A stretch of DNA of 64,000 nt from Collinsella sp. GTDB taxonomy: Bacteria; Actinomycetota; Coriobacteriia; Coriobacteriales; Coriobacteriaceae. Shown here piece by piece: positions 41,256-50,783 of this stretch. The stretch lies in contig JAGZQO010000010.1 in the NCBI GenBank assembly GCA_018382125.1, positions 37,307-101,306 of the forward strand. Reading direction: 5' to 3'. A model generated the notes under the pieces. That model had not been told where the DNA came from. It saw only the letters and a list, made by a program, of their open reading frames with translations, and made no database searches. The stretch's first letter is position 1, and the number at the start of each line of letters is the position of its first letter. The position numbers and the translations under genes are program-made.

Positions 41256-41285
41256 TTGGGGAAACGTAGAGGGTATCGCTACAAT
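41256..41285 (+). promoter_or_regulatory. Candidate ddl promoter
   Basis: TTGGGG (41256-41261) and TACAAT (41280-41285) are separated by 18 nt. They lie 41 bp upstream of the ddl start and overlap the upstream side of rlmN. Confidence 0.5.
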
Positions 41286-41325
41286 ATGGTATCAGCTGCA
41301 GAAATTATAGAGGAGGAGTCTGCCC

Positions 41326-42291
41326 ATGCCGGGTAAAAGCCTAGAGAACATGCACGTAGCGGTCTTGGCGGGCGGTCATTCCGCTGAGCGCGAGATCTCG
41401 CTTAATTCGGGAAAGAACGTTGTGGTGGCACTGAAGGAAGCCGGCTACACCTCGGTGGAGCTGCTCGATACGGCCGCTGATGACTTTATGGTAACCATGG
41501 CAACCGGCGGCTTTGACGTGGCGTTTATCGCCATGCACGGTGCCGGCGGCGAGGATGGCGCCATGCAAGGCGCCATGGAGACCCTGGGTATCCCCTACAC
41601 GGCTTCGGGCGTGCTTGCCAGCGCCTGCGGTGCCGACAAGGAGGTCTCTAAGCTCCTGTACGCCAAGGCGGGCATTCCCATTGCCCCCGGCCTTGCGCTC
41701 GAGGTGGGCGATGAAGTCGATATCGATCATATCGTCGAGGTTTGTGGCGAGCGCTGCTTTGTGAAGCCGGCCGTCAACGGTTCCAGCTATGGCATTTCCC
41801 TGGTCCATGAGCCCTCCGAGCTGCCCGCGGCAATCGCCAAGGCGTTTGAGTACGGCGACAAAGTACTGGTCGAGAAGTGCATCGAGGGTACCGAGATCAC
41901 CGTCGGCGTATACGGCGAAGATGACGTGCGCGCTCTGCCGATTGTCGAGATTCGCAAGCCCGAGGACTGTGAGTTCTACGATCTGGACGTGAAGTATGTC
42001 GACCCTACGGACATCCATCGCATTCCGGCGCAGATTTCACCCGAGAATTACGCTCGTGCCCAGGAGCTTGCCTGTGCTGCTCACAAGGCCCTCGGTTGCC
42101 TGGGTATCTCGCGCAGCGACTTTATCGTGAGTGAGGACGGCCCCGTTATCCTCGAGACCAATACCATTCCCGGCATGACCGATACGTCGCTGTATCCGGA
42201 CGAGATCCGCCACACCGACGACATGACGTTCCCGCAGGTCTGTGACAGCCTGATCCGTATGGGCCTTCGTCGAGCGGGCATTGCATGCTAA
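41326..42291 (+). CDS. ddl: D-alanine-D-alanine ligase
   Basis: Ddl makes the D-Ala-D-Ala dipeptide for peptidoglycan. The 321-residue ATP-grasp protein has the GGHSAEREISL motif, the KPAVNGSSYGI nucleotide loop and ETNTIPGMTDTSLYP. The presence of a Tyr or Phe at the omega position was not resolved. GGAGGAG lies upstream of the ATG. The next gene overlaps it by 7 bp. Confidence 0.94.
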   Translation: MPGKSLENMHVAVLAGGHSAEREISLNSGKNVVVALKEAGYTSVELLDTAADDFMVTMATGGFDVAFIAMHGAGGEDGAMQGAMETLGIPYTASGVLASACGADKEVSKLLYAKAGIPIAPGLALEVGDEVDIDHIVEVCGERCFVKPAVNGSSYGISLVHEPSELPAAIAKAFEYGDKVLVEKCIEGTEITVGVYGEDDVRALPIVEIRKPEDCEFYDLDVKYVDPTDIHRIPAQISPENYARAQELACAAHKALGCLGISRSDFIVSEDGPVILETNTIPGMTDTSLYPDEIRHTDDMTFPQVCDSLIRMGLRRAGIAC

Positions 42292-45179
42292 TCGAGGACG
42301 CGGTTTCGTCAGGAACGCCGCAGTTTGTCATCGACTCCTATGCCACGCTTGCCGAACGCGCCAAAACGCAGTCCTTTGGTCTTATCGAGGAAGATGTGAT
42401 TGTCCTCGATACCGAGACCACAGGTCTTTCGGTGCAGGACAATGAACTGATCGAGATCTCGGCGGCCCGTCTTTCGGGCCGCGAGATCGTCGACCGTTTC
42501 GATACCTTCGTGCATCCCAAGCAGCTGATTCCCGCCGAGATTACCGAGCTCACGAGCATTACAAATGCCGATGTGGCAGATGCCCCGTCGGCCGTTGAGG
42601 CCGTCGCCGCTCTCGCCGATTTTGTCGGTGGTTGCCCGGTGATCGCACATAACGCCACGTTCGACCGCTCGTTTATCGAGTCGGTCAAAGGCGGCGTCAA
42701 CGTGAGCGATATCTGGATCGATTCGCTGGCGCTGTCGCGAATCGCGCTTCCGCGCCTGGCCTCGCACAAGCTGTCTTTTATGGCCGATCTGTTTGGCTGT
42801 GGCTCGGTATCACACCGTGCCAATGCCGACGTCGACGCCCTGTGTGGCGTATGGCGCGTGTTGCTCGTGGCGCTCACCGACTTGCCCCAGGGCCTCATGG
42901 CGCGCCTAGCCGACATGCATCCGGACGTGCCTTGGTCCTATCGTCCTATCTTCTCATTCTTGGCAGGGCAGAACCCTGGTTCTATCTTCTCTCTCAGCGC
43001 CGCTCGTGCTGACGTTCTCAAGGCCGATCGCGCCGACGATCGGGTGGACGCCGACGAACTGCCGGTCCTCAAGATGCCGAGTCGTGAGGAGATTGAGGCA
43101 GACTATGCGCCAGGTGGCCTGGTCAATCGCATGTACCCCACCTACGAGCCGCGTGATGAGCAGATCGCGATGGCGCTCGAGGTCCGCGATGCGCTGGTCA
43201 CGGGCACTCATCGTGTAATTGAGGCGGGCACGGGCGTCGGCAAATCGATGGCCTATCTGGTGCCTTTTGCCGAGGCAGCACGCCGTAACAACATCACGGT
43301 TGGTATTGCGACCAAATCGAACAATCTCGCCGACCAGCTCATGTACCATGAGCTGCCAAAACTTGCCGAGCAACTGGACGGTGGTCTGTCATTTTGCGCT
43401 CTCAAGGGGTATGACCACTATCCGTGCCTGCGCAAGCTTGAGCGCATGAGCCGCGGCCAGGCCGAGATTACCACCAAGCGCGATCCGGCGGACACGCTCA
43501 CGGCGGTCGCGGTCATTATGGCGTACGTCTGCCAATCAGCCGATGGCGACCTCGACTCACTTGGCATTCGGTGGCGCAGCGTCAACCGCCCCGACTTTAC
43601 GACGGCCTCGCGCGAGTGTGCTCGCCGCCTCTGCCCGTTTTTCCCTGATAAATGTTTGGTCCACGGCGCTCGCCGTCGTGCGGCGCATGCCGATGTGGTG
43701 GTCACCAACCATTCCCTGCTGTTCCGCAATGTCGCGGCCGAGGGCAGGATTTTGCCTCCGATTCGTCATTGGGTAATCGACGAGGCCCATTCCATCGAGC
43801 GCGAGGCGCGCCGCCAGTGGGCGCGCGTGGTGTCGGCGGACGAATCACACGTTCTGTTTGAGCGCCTGGGTGGCTCGAGCACCGGCGCGCTAAGCCAGGT
43901 TTCCCGTGATTTGGCAACCTCCGAGGGCTCTACGCTCTATCTGGGCCTTACTGCCAAGGCGACGTCGACGGTTGCGCGCGCGAGCATGGCAATCGCCGAC
44001 GTGTTCGATGGCGTTCGCGAGCTCGGCCGCCGTGCGCGTGGGGGTTATGACAATGCCAATCTATGGATTGGCCCCGAGCTGCGCGAATCTGACGACTGGC
44101 ATGATTTCTTACCGTCGGCCTACACTGCCATCGACGCATTGGAACAAGCTGACAAGAGCGTCGACGCGCTGGTGCAAGCCGTCGCCGCCGACAAGCCCGA
44201 GGTTGTTGTCGACCTGGGTGATATCTCGCGCCGCCTGCACGAGCTGGCCGAGAACCTCAAACTCATCATTGATGGCACCGATGAACACTACGTGTATTCG
44301 CTGCAGGTCAATCGCAGGCTGCGTGCCGGCGGAGAGTCAATGACCGCAGAGCGCATCGACATTGGCGAGGCCTTGGCAACCGAGTGGCTGCCCGAGGTTC
44401 ACACGGCTATCTTTGCCTCGGCGACCATGACGGTGTCCAAAAGCTTCGAACACTTTAACCACGCGGTCGGCCTCGATCGCATCGGCGCTTCAACATCCTC
44501 ATCGCTGCACTTGGACTCGAGCTACGACTTCGATTCGAACATGGCTGTAGTCGTTGCGGGCGATATCCCCGATCCGCGCGATCGCGAGAGCTATCTTACG
44601 GCGCTCGAGCGCGTGCTGGTCGACGCCCATCTTGCCATGGGCGGATCGGTGCTCACACTGTTCACCAATCGGCGCGACATGGAAGACCTGTACGCCCGCG
44701 TTGAGCCCAAGATGGCCCGTGCGGGTCTGGAGCTCAACTGCCAGCAGCGCAACTCATCTCCTCGTCGCCTGCGCGATCGGTTTATCAACGAGCCGACTTC
44801 ATCGCTTTTTGCGCTTAAGGCCTTCTGGGAGGGGTTCGACGCCAGCGGCGAGACGCTGCGCTGCGTCATCATTCCCAAGCTGCCGTTCTCGAGTCCCACG
44901 GACCCGCTCTCGTGCGAGCGCAACCTGCGCGAAGACCGCGCTTGGGCGCGCTATTCGCTGCCCGAGGCGGTGCTCGAGGTCAAGCAGGCGGCCGGCCGCC
45001 TTATCCGCTCGTCGACCGATTGCGGCGTGCTGATTCTGGCCGACCCGCGCCTGGTGACGAAGGGCTACGGAAAGAAGTTCTTAACGTCGCTGCCTACGAG
45101 CTCCTACCAGCGCATCGAATCGGCGCAGATCGGGCACTATCTGCAACTGTGGCGTGCACGCCACGAGCGGCGGCGCTAA
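42285..45179 (+). CDS. dinG: DinG-type helicase fused to a DEDD exonuclease domain
   Basis: The 964-residue protein begins with a DnaQ-like 3'-5' exonuclease domain (DTETTG at 42-47, then HNATFD and HRANADVDAL). This is followed by an XPD/DinG-type superfamily 2 helicase with Walker A GTGVGKS (about residue 315), the box IDEAHSIE (about 497) and motif VI QAAGRLIRS. Cysteines between Walker A and B (CALKG..CLRK..ECARRLCPF..KCLVHG) may bind an iron-sulphur cluster. Such fused forms are typical of Gram-positive bacteria and act in recombination or damage repair. It overlaps ddl by 7 bp and converges with a WYL regulator gene, the two stop codons overlapping. Confidence 0.9.
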   Translation: MLIEDAVSSGTPQFVIDSYATLAERAKTQSFGLIEEDVIVLDTETTGLSVQDNELIEISAARLSGREIVDRFDTFVHPKQLIPAEITELTSITNADVADAPSAVEAVAALADFVGGCPVIAHNATFDRSFIESVKGGVNVSDIWIDSLALSRIALPRLASHKLSFMADLFGCGSVSHRANADVDALCGVWRVLLVALTDLPQGLMARLADMHPDVPWSYRPIFSFLAGQNPGSIFSLSAARADVLKADRADDRVDADELPVLKMPSREEIEADYAPGGLVNRMYPTYEPRDEQIAMALEVRDALVTGTHRVIEAGTGVGKSMAYLVPFAEAARRNNITVGIATKSNNLADQLMYHELPKLAEQLDGGLSFCALKGYDHYPCLRKLERMSRGQAEITTKRDPADTLTAVAVIMAYVCQSADGDLDSLGIRWRSVNRPDFTTASRECARRLCPFFPDKCLVHGARRRAAHADVVVTNHSLLFRNVAAEGRILPPIRHWVIDEAHSIEREARRQWARVVSADESHVLFERLGGSSTGALSQVSRDLATSEGSTLYLGLTAKATSTVARASMAIADVFDGVRELGRRARGGYDNANLWIGPELRESDDWHDFLPSAYTAIDALEQADKSVDALVQAVAADKPEVVVDLGDISRRLHELAENLKLIIDGTDEHYVYSLQVNRRLRAGGESMTAERIDIGEALATEWLPEVHTAIFASATMTVSKSFEHFNHAVGLDRIGASTSSSLHLDSSYDFDSNMAVVVAGDIPDPRDRESYLTALERVLVDAHLAMGGSVLTLFTNRRDMEDLYARVEPKMARAGLELNCQQRNSSPRRLRDRFINEPTSSLFALKAFWEGFDASGETLRCVIIPKLPFSSPTDPLSCERNLREDRAWARYSLPEAVLEVKQAAGRLIRSSTDCGVLILADPRLVTKGYGKKFLTSLPTSSYQRIESAQIGHYLQLWRARHERRR

Positions 45180-46093
45180 AGCGGACAGACGAGGGTCTTT
45201 GCCATATCGCACAGACGCTTTGACAGGGCGGGGTCATCCAAGATGCGGATGGCTCCGCCCGCTGCGATTACCTGGCTCAGTAGCCAACGCTCGGAGCCAT
45301 AATGCACGGTTACCGTTGCCATGTCTGCCCCGCTGCGCTCGATTAGGGTGATGCCGGCCCAGTCCAGATGCTCCGCCATATCGAATGGCATCAAGAGCTT
45401 TGCGCTACGCTGCGTCCGAGCAAGGGAATCGTGGAGGGATGTGACGTCCGGTGCATGAGGCACGACGGAGTCTTCCGTCAAGGCGAGTCCCTCGATTTTA
45501 TCCATGCGATAGGTGCGCTGCTCATCGACCGCGATGTCCCAGGCAATCAGGTATGTTTGGTCGCCGTTTGCCGTAATGCGCAAGGGGTCGACCAGACGCT
45601 CACGTGGCCGTGCATCGTCCATCGAGCGATACGAGATGCGGCAGCGAACACCGTCCTGAATGGCGCAGCTCAGCTGCTGCCAGTGCGACCCGTGGTTGAC
45701 GGTGTCAAAGACGCGCTGGTTATAGCCGAGCTCTTCGGGTAGAAGGGCGTGTCGAATCCGAGCTGCCGTCTGCGGCTCGATCCCCAACGATTCAAGTTCG
45801 TGGTTGAGCACAGCGCCCTCGGCTGCACTCAAGCGCAACGGTAGCACACGCCCGGCGTCACCAGTGAGGACCACACGCTCGCCGTGGCATTCGCAGATGA
45901 TGCGCGCACCAGATTCTCGGTCCGCGAGCGTCGAGACGATCTCGAGAATCTCGTCGAGCGATACTCCCGTGATGTCAAAGCGGCCGCAAATCTCGGTTCG
46001 TGTCATGCCGCTCTCGCCGGCGGCGTAGAGGGCCTCCATGATGTCGATGGCGCGCGAGAGTCTCTGCTCGCTGGTGAGTTTACGCACGGGCAT
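45176..46093 (-). CDS. WYL-domain regulator, PafC-like
   Basis: The 305-residue protein has an N-terminal HTH-like region (LSRAIDIMEALYAAGESGMTR), a middle WYL domain with the invariant region TYLIAWDIAVDEQRTYRMDKIEGL, and a C-terminal WCX domain. WYL domains sense ligands, often linked to DNA damage. In actinobacteria adjacent WYL genes form the PafBC heterodimer that activates many repair genes without RecA/LexA. The start ATG 46093 lies inside the 3' end of the upstream WYL gene. Its stop codon overlaps that of dinG on the other strand. Confidence 0.8.
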   Translation of the reverse strand: MPVRKLTSEQRLSRAIDIMEALYAAGESGMTRTEICGRFDITGVSLDEILEIVSTLADRESGARIICECHGERVVLTGDAGRVLPLRLSAAEGAVLNHELESLGIEPQTAARIRHALLPEELGYNQRVFDTVNHGSHWQQLSCAIQDGVRCRISYRSMDDARPRERLVDPLRITANGDQTYLIAWDIAVDEQRTYRMDKIEGLALTEDSVVPHAPDVTSLHDSLARTQRSAKLLMPFDMAEHLDWAGITLIERSGADMATVTVHYGSERWLLSQVIAAGGAIRILDDPALSKRLCDMAKTLVCPL

Positions 46094-47102
46094 ACTCGTG
46101 CACCGTCCTTTCAATGAGGTGGTTCCACGCCTGCTTGAGCGATTTGGGGGCCATGGGCCTCATGCCGTCCATGGCGTGGGCCATGCAAAATGAGGCGGCG
46201 GCTTCAAGGTCGCGCACGTCAACGGTCCAGATCCATCCCGCATCGGTGTGTGTGAGCTCACCTCGCCCGCGCGTGAGGCCGTTGATCATATCGATCTGCG
46301 TCTGAGGGGCGAACGAGAACGTGGCTGCAACGGGCGGTCGGTCGGCGAAATCGAATTCAAAGAACAGATAGTCGTTGAGATTGAAGTCCGCAGGGATGGC
46401 GTAGGCCTTCGAAGGACGCCATGCGCGAACGATACGGTCGCAGCGGAATGTCCTGATGTCGTCGGTGACATTGTCGAGGCCGCAGAAGTACGCCACGCCC
46501 TCGCGTTCGAACATGCCGTAGACACAGACGGTACGTTCTTTCTGCTCGCCGCGTCCGTTCTGATATAAAAATCGCAGCGCGCATCGCTCGGCAAAGGCGC
46601 TCCATACCGCATCGACGGTGGGAGAGCGGCGGATCGGTACTTCGTCCACCGTCGTCCTGCCGGTGAGGTAGGCAATTTTGGAGCGAATATCGGCAAGCGG
46701 CGCGGCAAAGGTGGAAGAGCCGGCCGCTAGCGTCTGGTCGATGGCGTTGAGTAGGATATCGGCGTCGTCTGCGGTGATGAGGCCGCCTGCAGCAAACGTG
46801 TGCTCGCGGTCGATTGTCCACGAGCTTTCCTCGGTCTCCTGCGCACCGGCGGGGCGAACCTCCTTGATTAAGATGCCACGCTCGAGCAGTTTGTCACGAT
46901 CGCGCCGAAACTTGCGCTTATCCGAGTCGATATTGCCCGAGCCATATCCCAGGTCAGAATCCAAGACGATCTGCTCGGTCGTCAGCGGTTCGGGGGAGCT
47001 GTTGAGCACAAAGAAAAGATTGAGGATGCGCTGAGCCGTTTTATCGAAACCGGGCTCCGAATTCCCCTTTTTAATTGTCGCGGTCGCGTCGCTTGCCGTC
47101 AT
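46080..47102 (-). CDS. WYL-domain regulator, PafB-like
   Basis: The 340-residue protein has an N-terminal winged-HTH (QRILNLFFVLNSSPEPLTTEQI, then SDKRKFRRDRDKLLERGI) and a WYL domain (EGVAYFCGLDNVTDDIRTFRCDRIVRAW). It overlaps the next gene by 14 bp, so the two are coupled, as are pafB and pafC in other actinobacteria. A role in the DNA damage response next to dinG is inference from layout and domains. Confidence 0.8.
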   Translation of the reverse strand: MTASDATATIKKGNSEPGFDKTAQRILNLFFVLNSSPEPLTTEQIVLDSDLGYGSGNIDSDKRKFRRDRDKLLERGILIKEVRPAGAQETEESSWTIDREHTFAAGGLITADDADILLNAIDQTLAAGSSTFAAPLADIRSKIAYLTGRTTVDEVPIRRSPTVDAVWSAFAERCALRFLYQNGRGEQKERTVCVYGMFEREGVAYFCGLDNVTDDIRTFRCDRIVRAWRPSKAYAIPADFNLNDYLFFEFDFADRPPVAATFSFAPQTQIDMINGLTRGRGELTHTDAGWIWTVDVRDLEAAASFCMAHAMDGMRPMAPKSLKQAWNHLIERTVHEYARA

Positions 47103-47300
47103 AGAGTCCTCGCATGAGAAGGTGGTTTGCTGCCATGATTTTAGTCCGATATGGAGATTAGGCTATATCCTTGTCCGCTCGAGGCGTTAAGATGGCCTGA
47201 ATTCGGTCGTTTGCGCTCGCTCGGGGTATACTTTCGACTATATACGGTTCTAATGTGCATGCATTGGGCCTATTTGTCGGATTATGGATGTGGAGCGCAC

Positions 47301-50300
47301 ATGGCGAACACCCAGAACTATATTAACCACCTGCTGCAGAACACCGGCATTACGCCGGCATGCAGCGAAGAAGAGCGCTTGGCTGCCGAGGATATCGCTC
47401 AGATCTTCCGCAACCACGGCTTTGACCCCGAGGTTCAGGAGTTCAATGCCCCGGCGCCCAGTAGATTGGCATTTGCCGTTACCGGTATTCTTGCGTTTGC
47501 CGGCGCCCTGCTGATGGGCATCGGCGGCGGTATCGGCTTGGTCGGCACCTTGCTGGCCATTGTCGGCGCCGTTCTTTACGTGCTCGAGCGCACGGGCCAC
47601 CCCGTGGTTTCGCGCCTGGGCAAGACGGGCGTGAGCCAAAATGTCATCGCCTACCACAAGGCCTCGGGCCCGCTCGCGTCTCCGCGCAACCGCCCGGTGG
47701 TCGTTGTCGCACACTACGACTCTCCCCGTGCTGAGCTGCTCGCCCGCGAGCCCTATGCTTCGTATCGTGCGCTCATCGCCAAGCTGTTGCCCGTTGCCAC
47801 GATTGCCCCTGCTGCCGTTGCCATCCTGCGTATCCTGCCGCTCCCCGGCGCGCTCAAGGTTCTGCTGTGGATTGTCGCGATCCTCGCTTCCCTCGTTGCA
47901 CTTGCCAACGCGGCAAACATCATCTCTAACCGCCACGTTCTTCCCTATACGTCCGGCGCGGTGTGCAACAAGTCTTCTGTCGCCGCTATGCTCGGCGTTA
48001 TGGACAACGTTGCTCCCTTCCAGGGCGAGAACGAGTTTCCCGACGATGTTCCGTTCGATACCTATTTTGGGGAGCAGAAACGTCGTGCCGAGGAAATGGC
48101 GCGCGCGGCGGCGGAGTATGCCGCGGCCCAGCAGCAAAACGACTACGGCAACACCATCGAGTACGAAGAGCCTACCTACGCCGAGGACGAGTTCGGTCAG
48201 CCGATTGCTCCCGACGCTCAAACCGAGCCCGAACAGGGCGAGGCTTTTGACGAGCAGATTGAGGGCTTTGAGGGTGCGTCTGCCGACGAGACGCTGATTG
48301 GCGCCATCGTGCCCGAGGATCAGAATCAGGCTGTCCAGGCCGAAGAGTTCAATGACGAGGTTCCCGCTGCTGAGCCGGCGGAGGAGCCTGCCGCGGCCGA
48401 GCCCGAGCCCAAGCTCTATCGCAACGCCGCCGGCAACATTCGCTTTGGTTCGGATGCCATCCGTGCACTCGGAATGCTTCCCGAGTCCTGCACGCTCGAT
48501 TACGAGGAGGGCGAGGAGCCGACGTTTGAGCCCGAGCCTGCGCCCGTTGTCACTGCGGATGATGAGTCTGCCGCGGTTACCGCTGCCGTTGCCGAGCCCG
48601 AGGCAGTGTCCGCGTTCGATCCCGCGGCAGGACTGGACATTTTGGCTCCCGCCGCGCCGGCGCAAGACGTTGCGGACGAGTCTGACGACGATTACGTTGA
48701 ACAGCCGAGGCGCGTGTCTTACGAGAGCGATACTGATTTCTCGGCCGAGATTCCCGCGGCAACGCCGCATGCCGACATTGCATCCGCGTTCTCGTCGATT
48801 GGCGCCAGCGCTTCCAACTTCTTTAAGGGTGCGTTTGCAAAGGGCAAGAAATTTGTCGACGATTTCGAGGAGAAGCGCGCTGCCGCACGCGAGGCTGCCG
48901 AGCAGGAGGCTATCGCTCAGCAGCAGGCAGCCGAGGCGGCACGTGAGCTCGCGGCGCAAGAGTTCGAGCAGAACGAGGCTATGCAGTCCGCGCCCGTCGA
49001 AGCCGCCGAAGCTACAACGTCCTTTGAGTCCCAGCAACCGGCGTCCGCGGATGTTGTTGAAGCGACGACGTCTTTCGAGGCTCAGCAGCACGTCGATAGC
49101 ACCATGTCGTTTGATGCCGCGCAGTTCGATTCCACGATAACGTTTGAAAAACAGGGCACCGCGATTGCCGAGCCCCTTCCTGTTTCCGATGAGCAGGGCG
49201 ACGCGGCAGACGATGACGAGCCTGTTGATGCTGCCGAAATCCAAGATGCCGCCGAGGACGAGCCCGTCGAGGCCAACTCTGACGAAGAGCAATACGCGGC
49301 AGCCGAGCAAGATGATTCGACCGAGGTCGAGCAGGAGGAAGTGCCTGCGGTTTCCGAGACTCCCGAGACGGATGAGTCGAGGCCTTATTCCACGCAGATT
49401 TTCACCATGCCGACCCCGAGTGGTTCCGGTGCCACGGTTGCCAATGTCGCTCCCACCCAGGACGAAACGGTCGATTCCCTTATGGCCCAGATTTCCTCCC
49501 AGGCATCGCCGCGCCCGCAGATGAATGTTCCCGATCCGGCGTCGGCACCGTCGCCTGCACCTTCCTCGTCTCCGCTGGCTTCGGTCCCCGATCCGTCGCT
49601 GCCGTCTATGAAGCAGGCAAACGTTGCGTCTCGCACGTCGCTGTTCGACCTTCCCGACCCCTCCGCACAGGTCAACGATCCCTTTGCTACTGCCCAGGGC
49701 CCCGAACCCACATCGGCACCCGTTGCGCCTCCTATGCCCGTTGCGTCGGGCGCACAGCCGATCGAGACCATTTCGGCTCCCGCCCCGGCGGCACCCAAGT
49801 CTCGTAAGCGCGGCCTGGGTGGTCTGTTCGGCCGTAAAAAGAAAAACGAGCAGGACAGCATGAGTGACTGGCTGGGCGTCGAAGACGATTACGATGCCAA
49901 GAAGTCCGGTCGCGGTATCGGTTCGTGGGATAACTTCGAGGACGATAACGATGGCTGGAAGGGTGGCGCTACGTCTTCCGATGGCGCTTCTTCCGAAGAT
50001 ATGCTCTCGGCTGTCGCCTCTATGGGCGATGATGAGCTGCTCGGTCACGATATCTGGTTTGTGGCAACGGGCGCCTCGGATTGTGATGGCGCTGGCATGA
50101 AGGCCTTCTTGGCTTCGCATCGCGATAAGCTCCGCGGCGTATTCTTTATCAATCTTGAATCCGTCGGCGCCGGTAGGCTTTCGGTGGTGACGGTCGAGGG
50201 CGAACAACAACTGCTCAAGGGCGATCGCCGCATCATGAACCTGGTCAGCAAGGTCTGCAAGTCGTTCCATGTCGATTGTGGCGCGCTCGAGATGCCCTAT

Positions 50301-50477
50301 GCCAAGACCGATGCCTATGCTGCGCTCGAGGCGAGCCGCCGAGCCCTTACCATCGCCGGCGTGGACGGCACGCGTCTGGCTTGCGCTCGTACCGAGGACG
50401 ACCTGCCCCACAATGTCAACCCGACGAACATTGCCACGGTATCCGAGGTCGTGACCGAGGTTATCCGCCGTTCGTAG
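47301..50477 (+). CDS. Large membrane protein: M28-like peptidase fold split by a long acidic region
   Basis: The 1058-residue protein starts with the beginning of an M28 metallopeptidase fold interrupted by four membrane segments (about 56-96 and 160-206). It carries the zinc-ligand-like His138-Tyr-Asp140 (VVVVAHYDS) and Asp235 (VAAMLGVMDN). Residues about 240-905 are a low-complexity, Glu/Ala/Pro-rich, acidic and probably disordered segment. The fold resumes near 913 with DIWFVATGASDCDGAG, where the usual catalytic Glu-Glu is Ser926-Asp927, then FINLESVG (Glu953) and DLPHNVNPTN (His1037). The changed base suggests loss of peptidase activity or a shifted specificity. GGAG lies before the ATG. 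A small membrane protein gene follows 21 bp on. Confidence 0.78.
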   Translation: MANTQNYINHLLQNTGITPACSEEERLAAEDIAQIFRNHGFDPEVQEFNAPAPSRLAFAVTGILAFAGALLMGIGGGIGLVGTLLAIVGAVLYVLERTGHPVVSRLGKTGVSQNVIAYHKASGPLASPRNRPVVVVAHYDSPRAELLAREPYASYRALIAKLLPVATIAPAAVAILRILPLPGALKVLLWIVAILASLVALANAANIISNRHVLPYTSGAVCNKSSVAAMLGVMDNVAPFQGENEFPDDVPFDTYFGEQKRRAEEMARAAAEYAAAQQQNDYGNTIEYEEPTYAEDEFGQPIAPDAQTEPEQGEAFDEQIEGFEGASADETLIGAIVPEDQNQAVQAEEFNDEVPAAEPAEEPAAAEPEPKLYRNAAGNIRFGSDAIRALGMLPESCTLDYEEGEEPTFEPEPAPVVTADDESAAVTAAVAEPEAVSAFDPAAGLDILAPAAPAQDVADESDDDYVEQPRRVSYESDTDFSAEIPAATPHADIASAFSSIGASASNFFKGAFAKGKKFVDDFEEKRAAAREAAEQEAIAQQQAAEAARELAAQEFEQNEAMQSAPVEAAEATTSFESQQPASADVVEATTSFEAQQHVDSTMSFDAAQFDSTITFEKQGTAIAEPLPVSDEQGDAADDDEPVDAAEIQDAAEDEPVEANSDEEQYAAAEQDDSTEVEQEEVPAVSETPETDESRPYSTQIFTMPTPSGSGATVANVAPTQDETVDSLMAQISSQASPRPQMNVPDPASAPSPAPSSSPLASVPDPSLPSMKQANVASRTSLFDLPDPSAQVNDPFATAQGPEPTSAPVAPPMPVASGAQPIETISAPAPAAPKSRKRGLGGLFGRKKKNEQDSMSDWLGVEDDYDAKKSGRGIGSWDNFEDDNDGWKGGATSSDGASSEDMLSAVASMGDDELLGHDIWFVATGASDCDGAGMKAFLASHRDKLRGVFFINLESVGAGRLSVVTVEGEQQLLKGDRRIMNLVSKVCKSFHVDCGALEMPYAKTDAYAALEASRRALTIAGVDGTRLACARTEDDLPHNVNPTNIATVSEVVTEVIRRS

Positions 50478-50498
50478 ACGGAGCTCTAAGGAGTCAAC

Positions 50499-50717
50499 GT
50501 GTTTTCGTATATTAAGCGCCATTGGCCTGTCTACGTGATTTTGACCTTGATTGCCATTGCGTTAGGATTTGGGGCTGCCTACATCGTGGGTGCAAAGGGC
50601 TCGACCCCCGCCTCCGCAATCAGCGAAGAGGTGGAGCAAGAACAGAGTACGGGTGCCGATGGGATTCCTGAGTCCGAGCAGGCAATCGTTGATGGTGGAT
50701 CTTCGTCTGCAGAGTAG
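50499..50717 (+). CDS. Small single-span membrane protein
   Basis: The 72-residue protein has one membrane helix (YVILTLIAIALGFGAAYIVG, residues about 12-31) and a short acidic Ser/Glu/Gly-rich tail. The start is GTG 50499 with AAGGAG upstream. It directly follows the large M28-like membrane protein gene, so the pair is likely co-transcribed. I recognise no family. Confidence 0.72.
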   Translation: MFSYIKRHWPVYVILTLIAIALGFGAAYIVGAKGSTPASAISEEVEQEQSTGADGIPESEQAIVDGGSSSAE

Positions 50718-50738
50718 ATGCGGCGATTTAAATGATTG

Positions 50739-50776
50739 AAAGCGGGCGAGCCAGGGGACTGGCTCGCCCGCTTTTT
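50739..50776. terminator. Bidirectional terminator between the small gene and the adhesin gene
   Basis: Arms 50739-50754 and 50759-50774 are perfect 16-nt complements (AAAGCGGGCGAGCCAG). Plus-strand T-run TTTTT follows and a short T-run lies on the minus side too, so it serves both convergent genes. Confidence 0.85.
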
Positions 50777-50783
50777 CATCGCG

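Noticed and set aside
47250..50522. 1090-residue frame opposite the M28-like protein
   Set aside because: Arg/Gly/Leu-rich shadow of the acidic, Ala/Glu-rich coding strand; the plus-strand frame has a start, ribosome binding site, membrane helices and conserved motifs.
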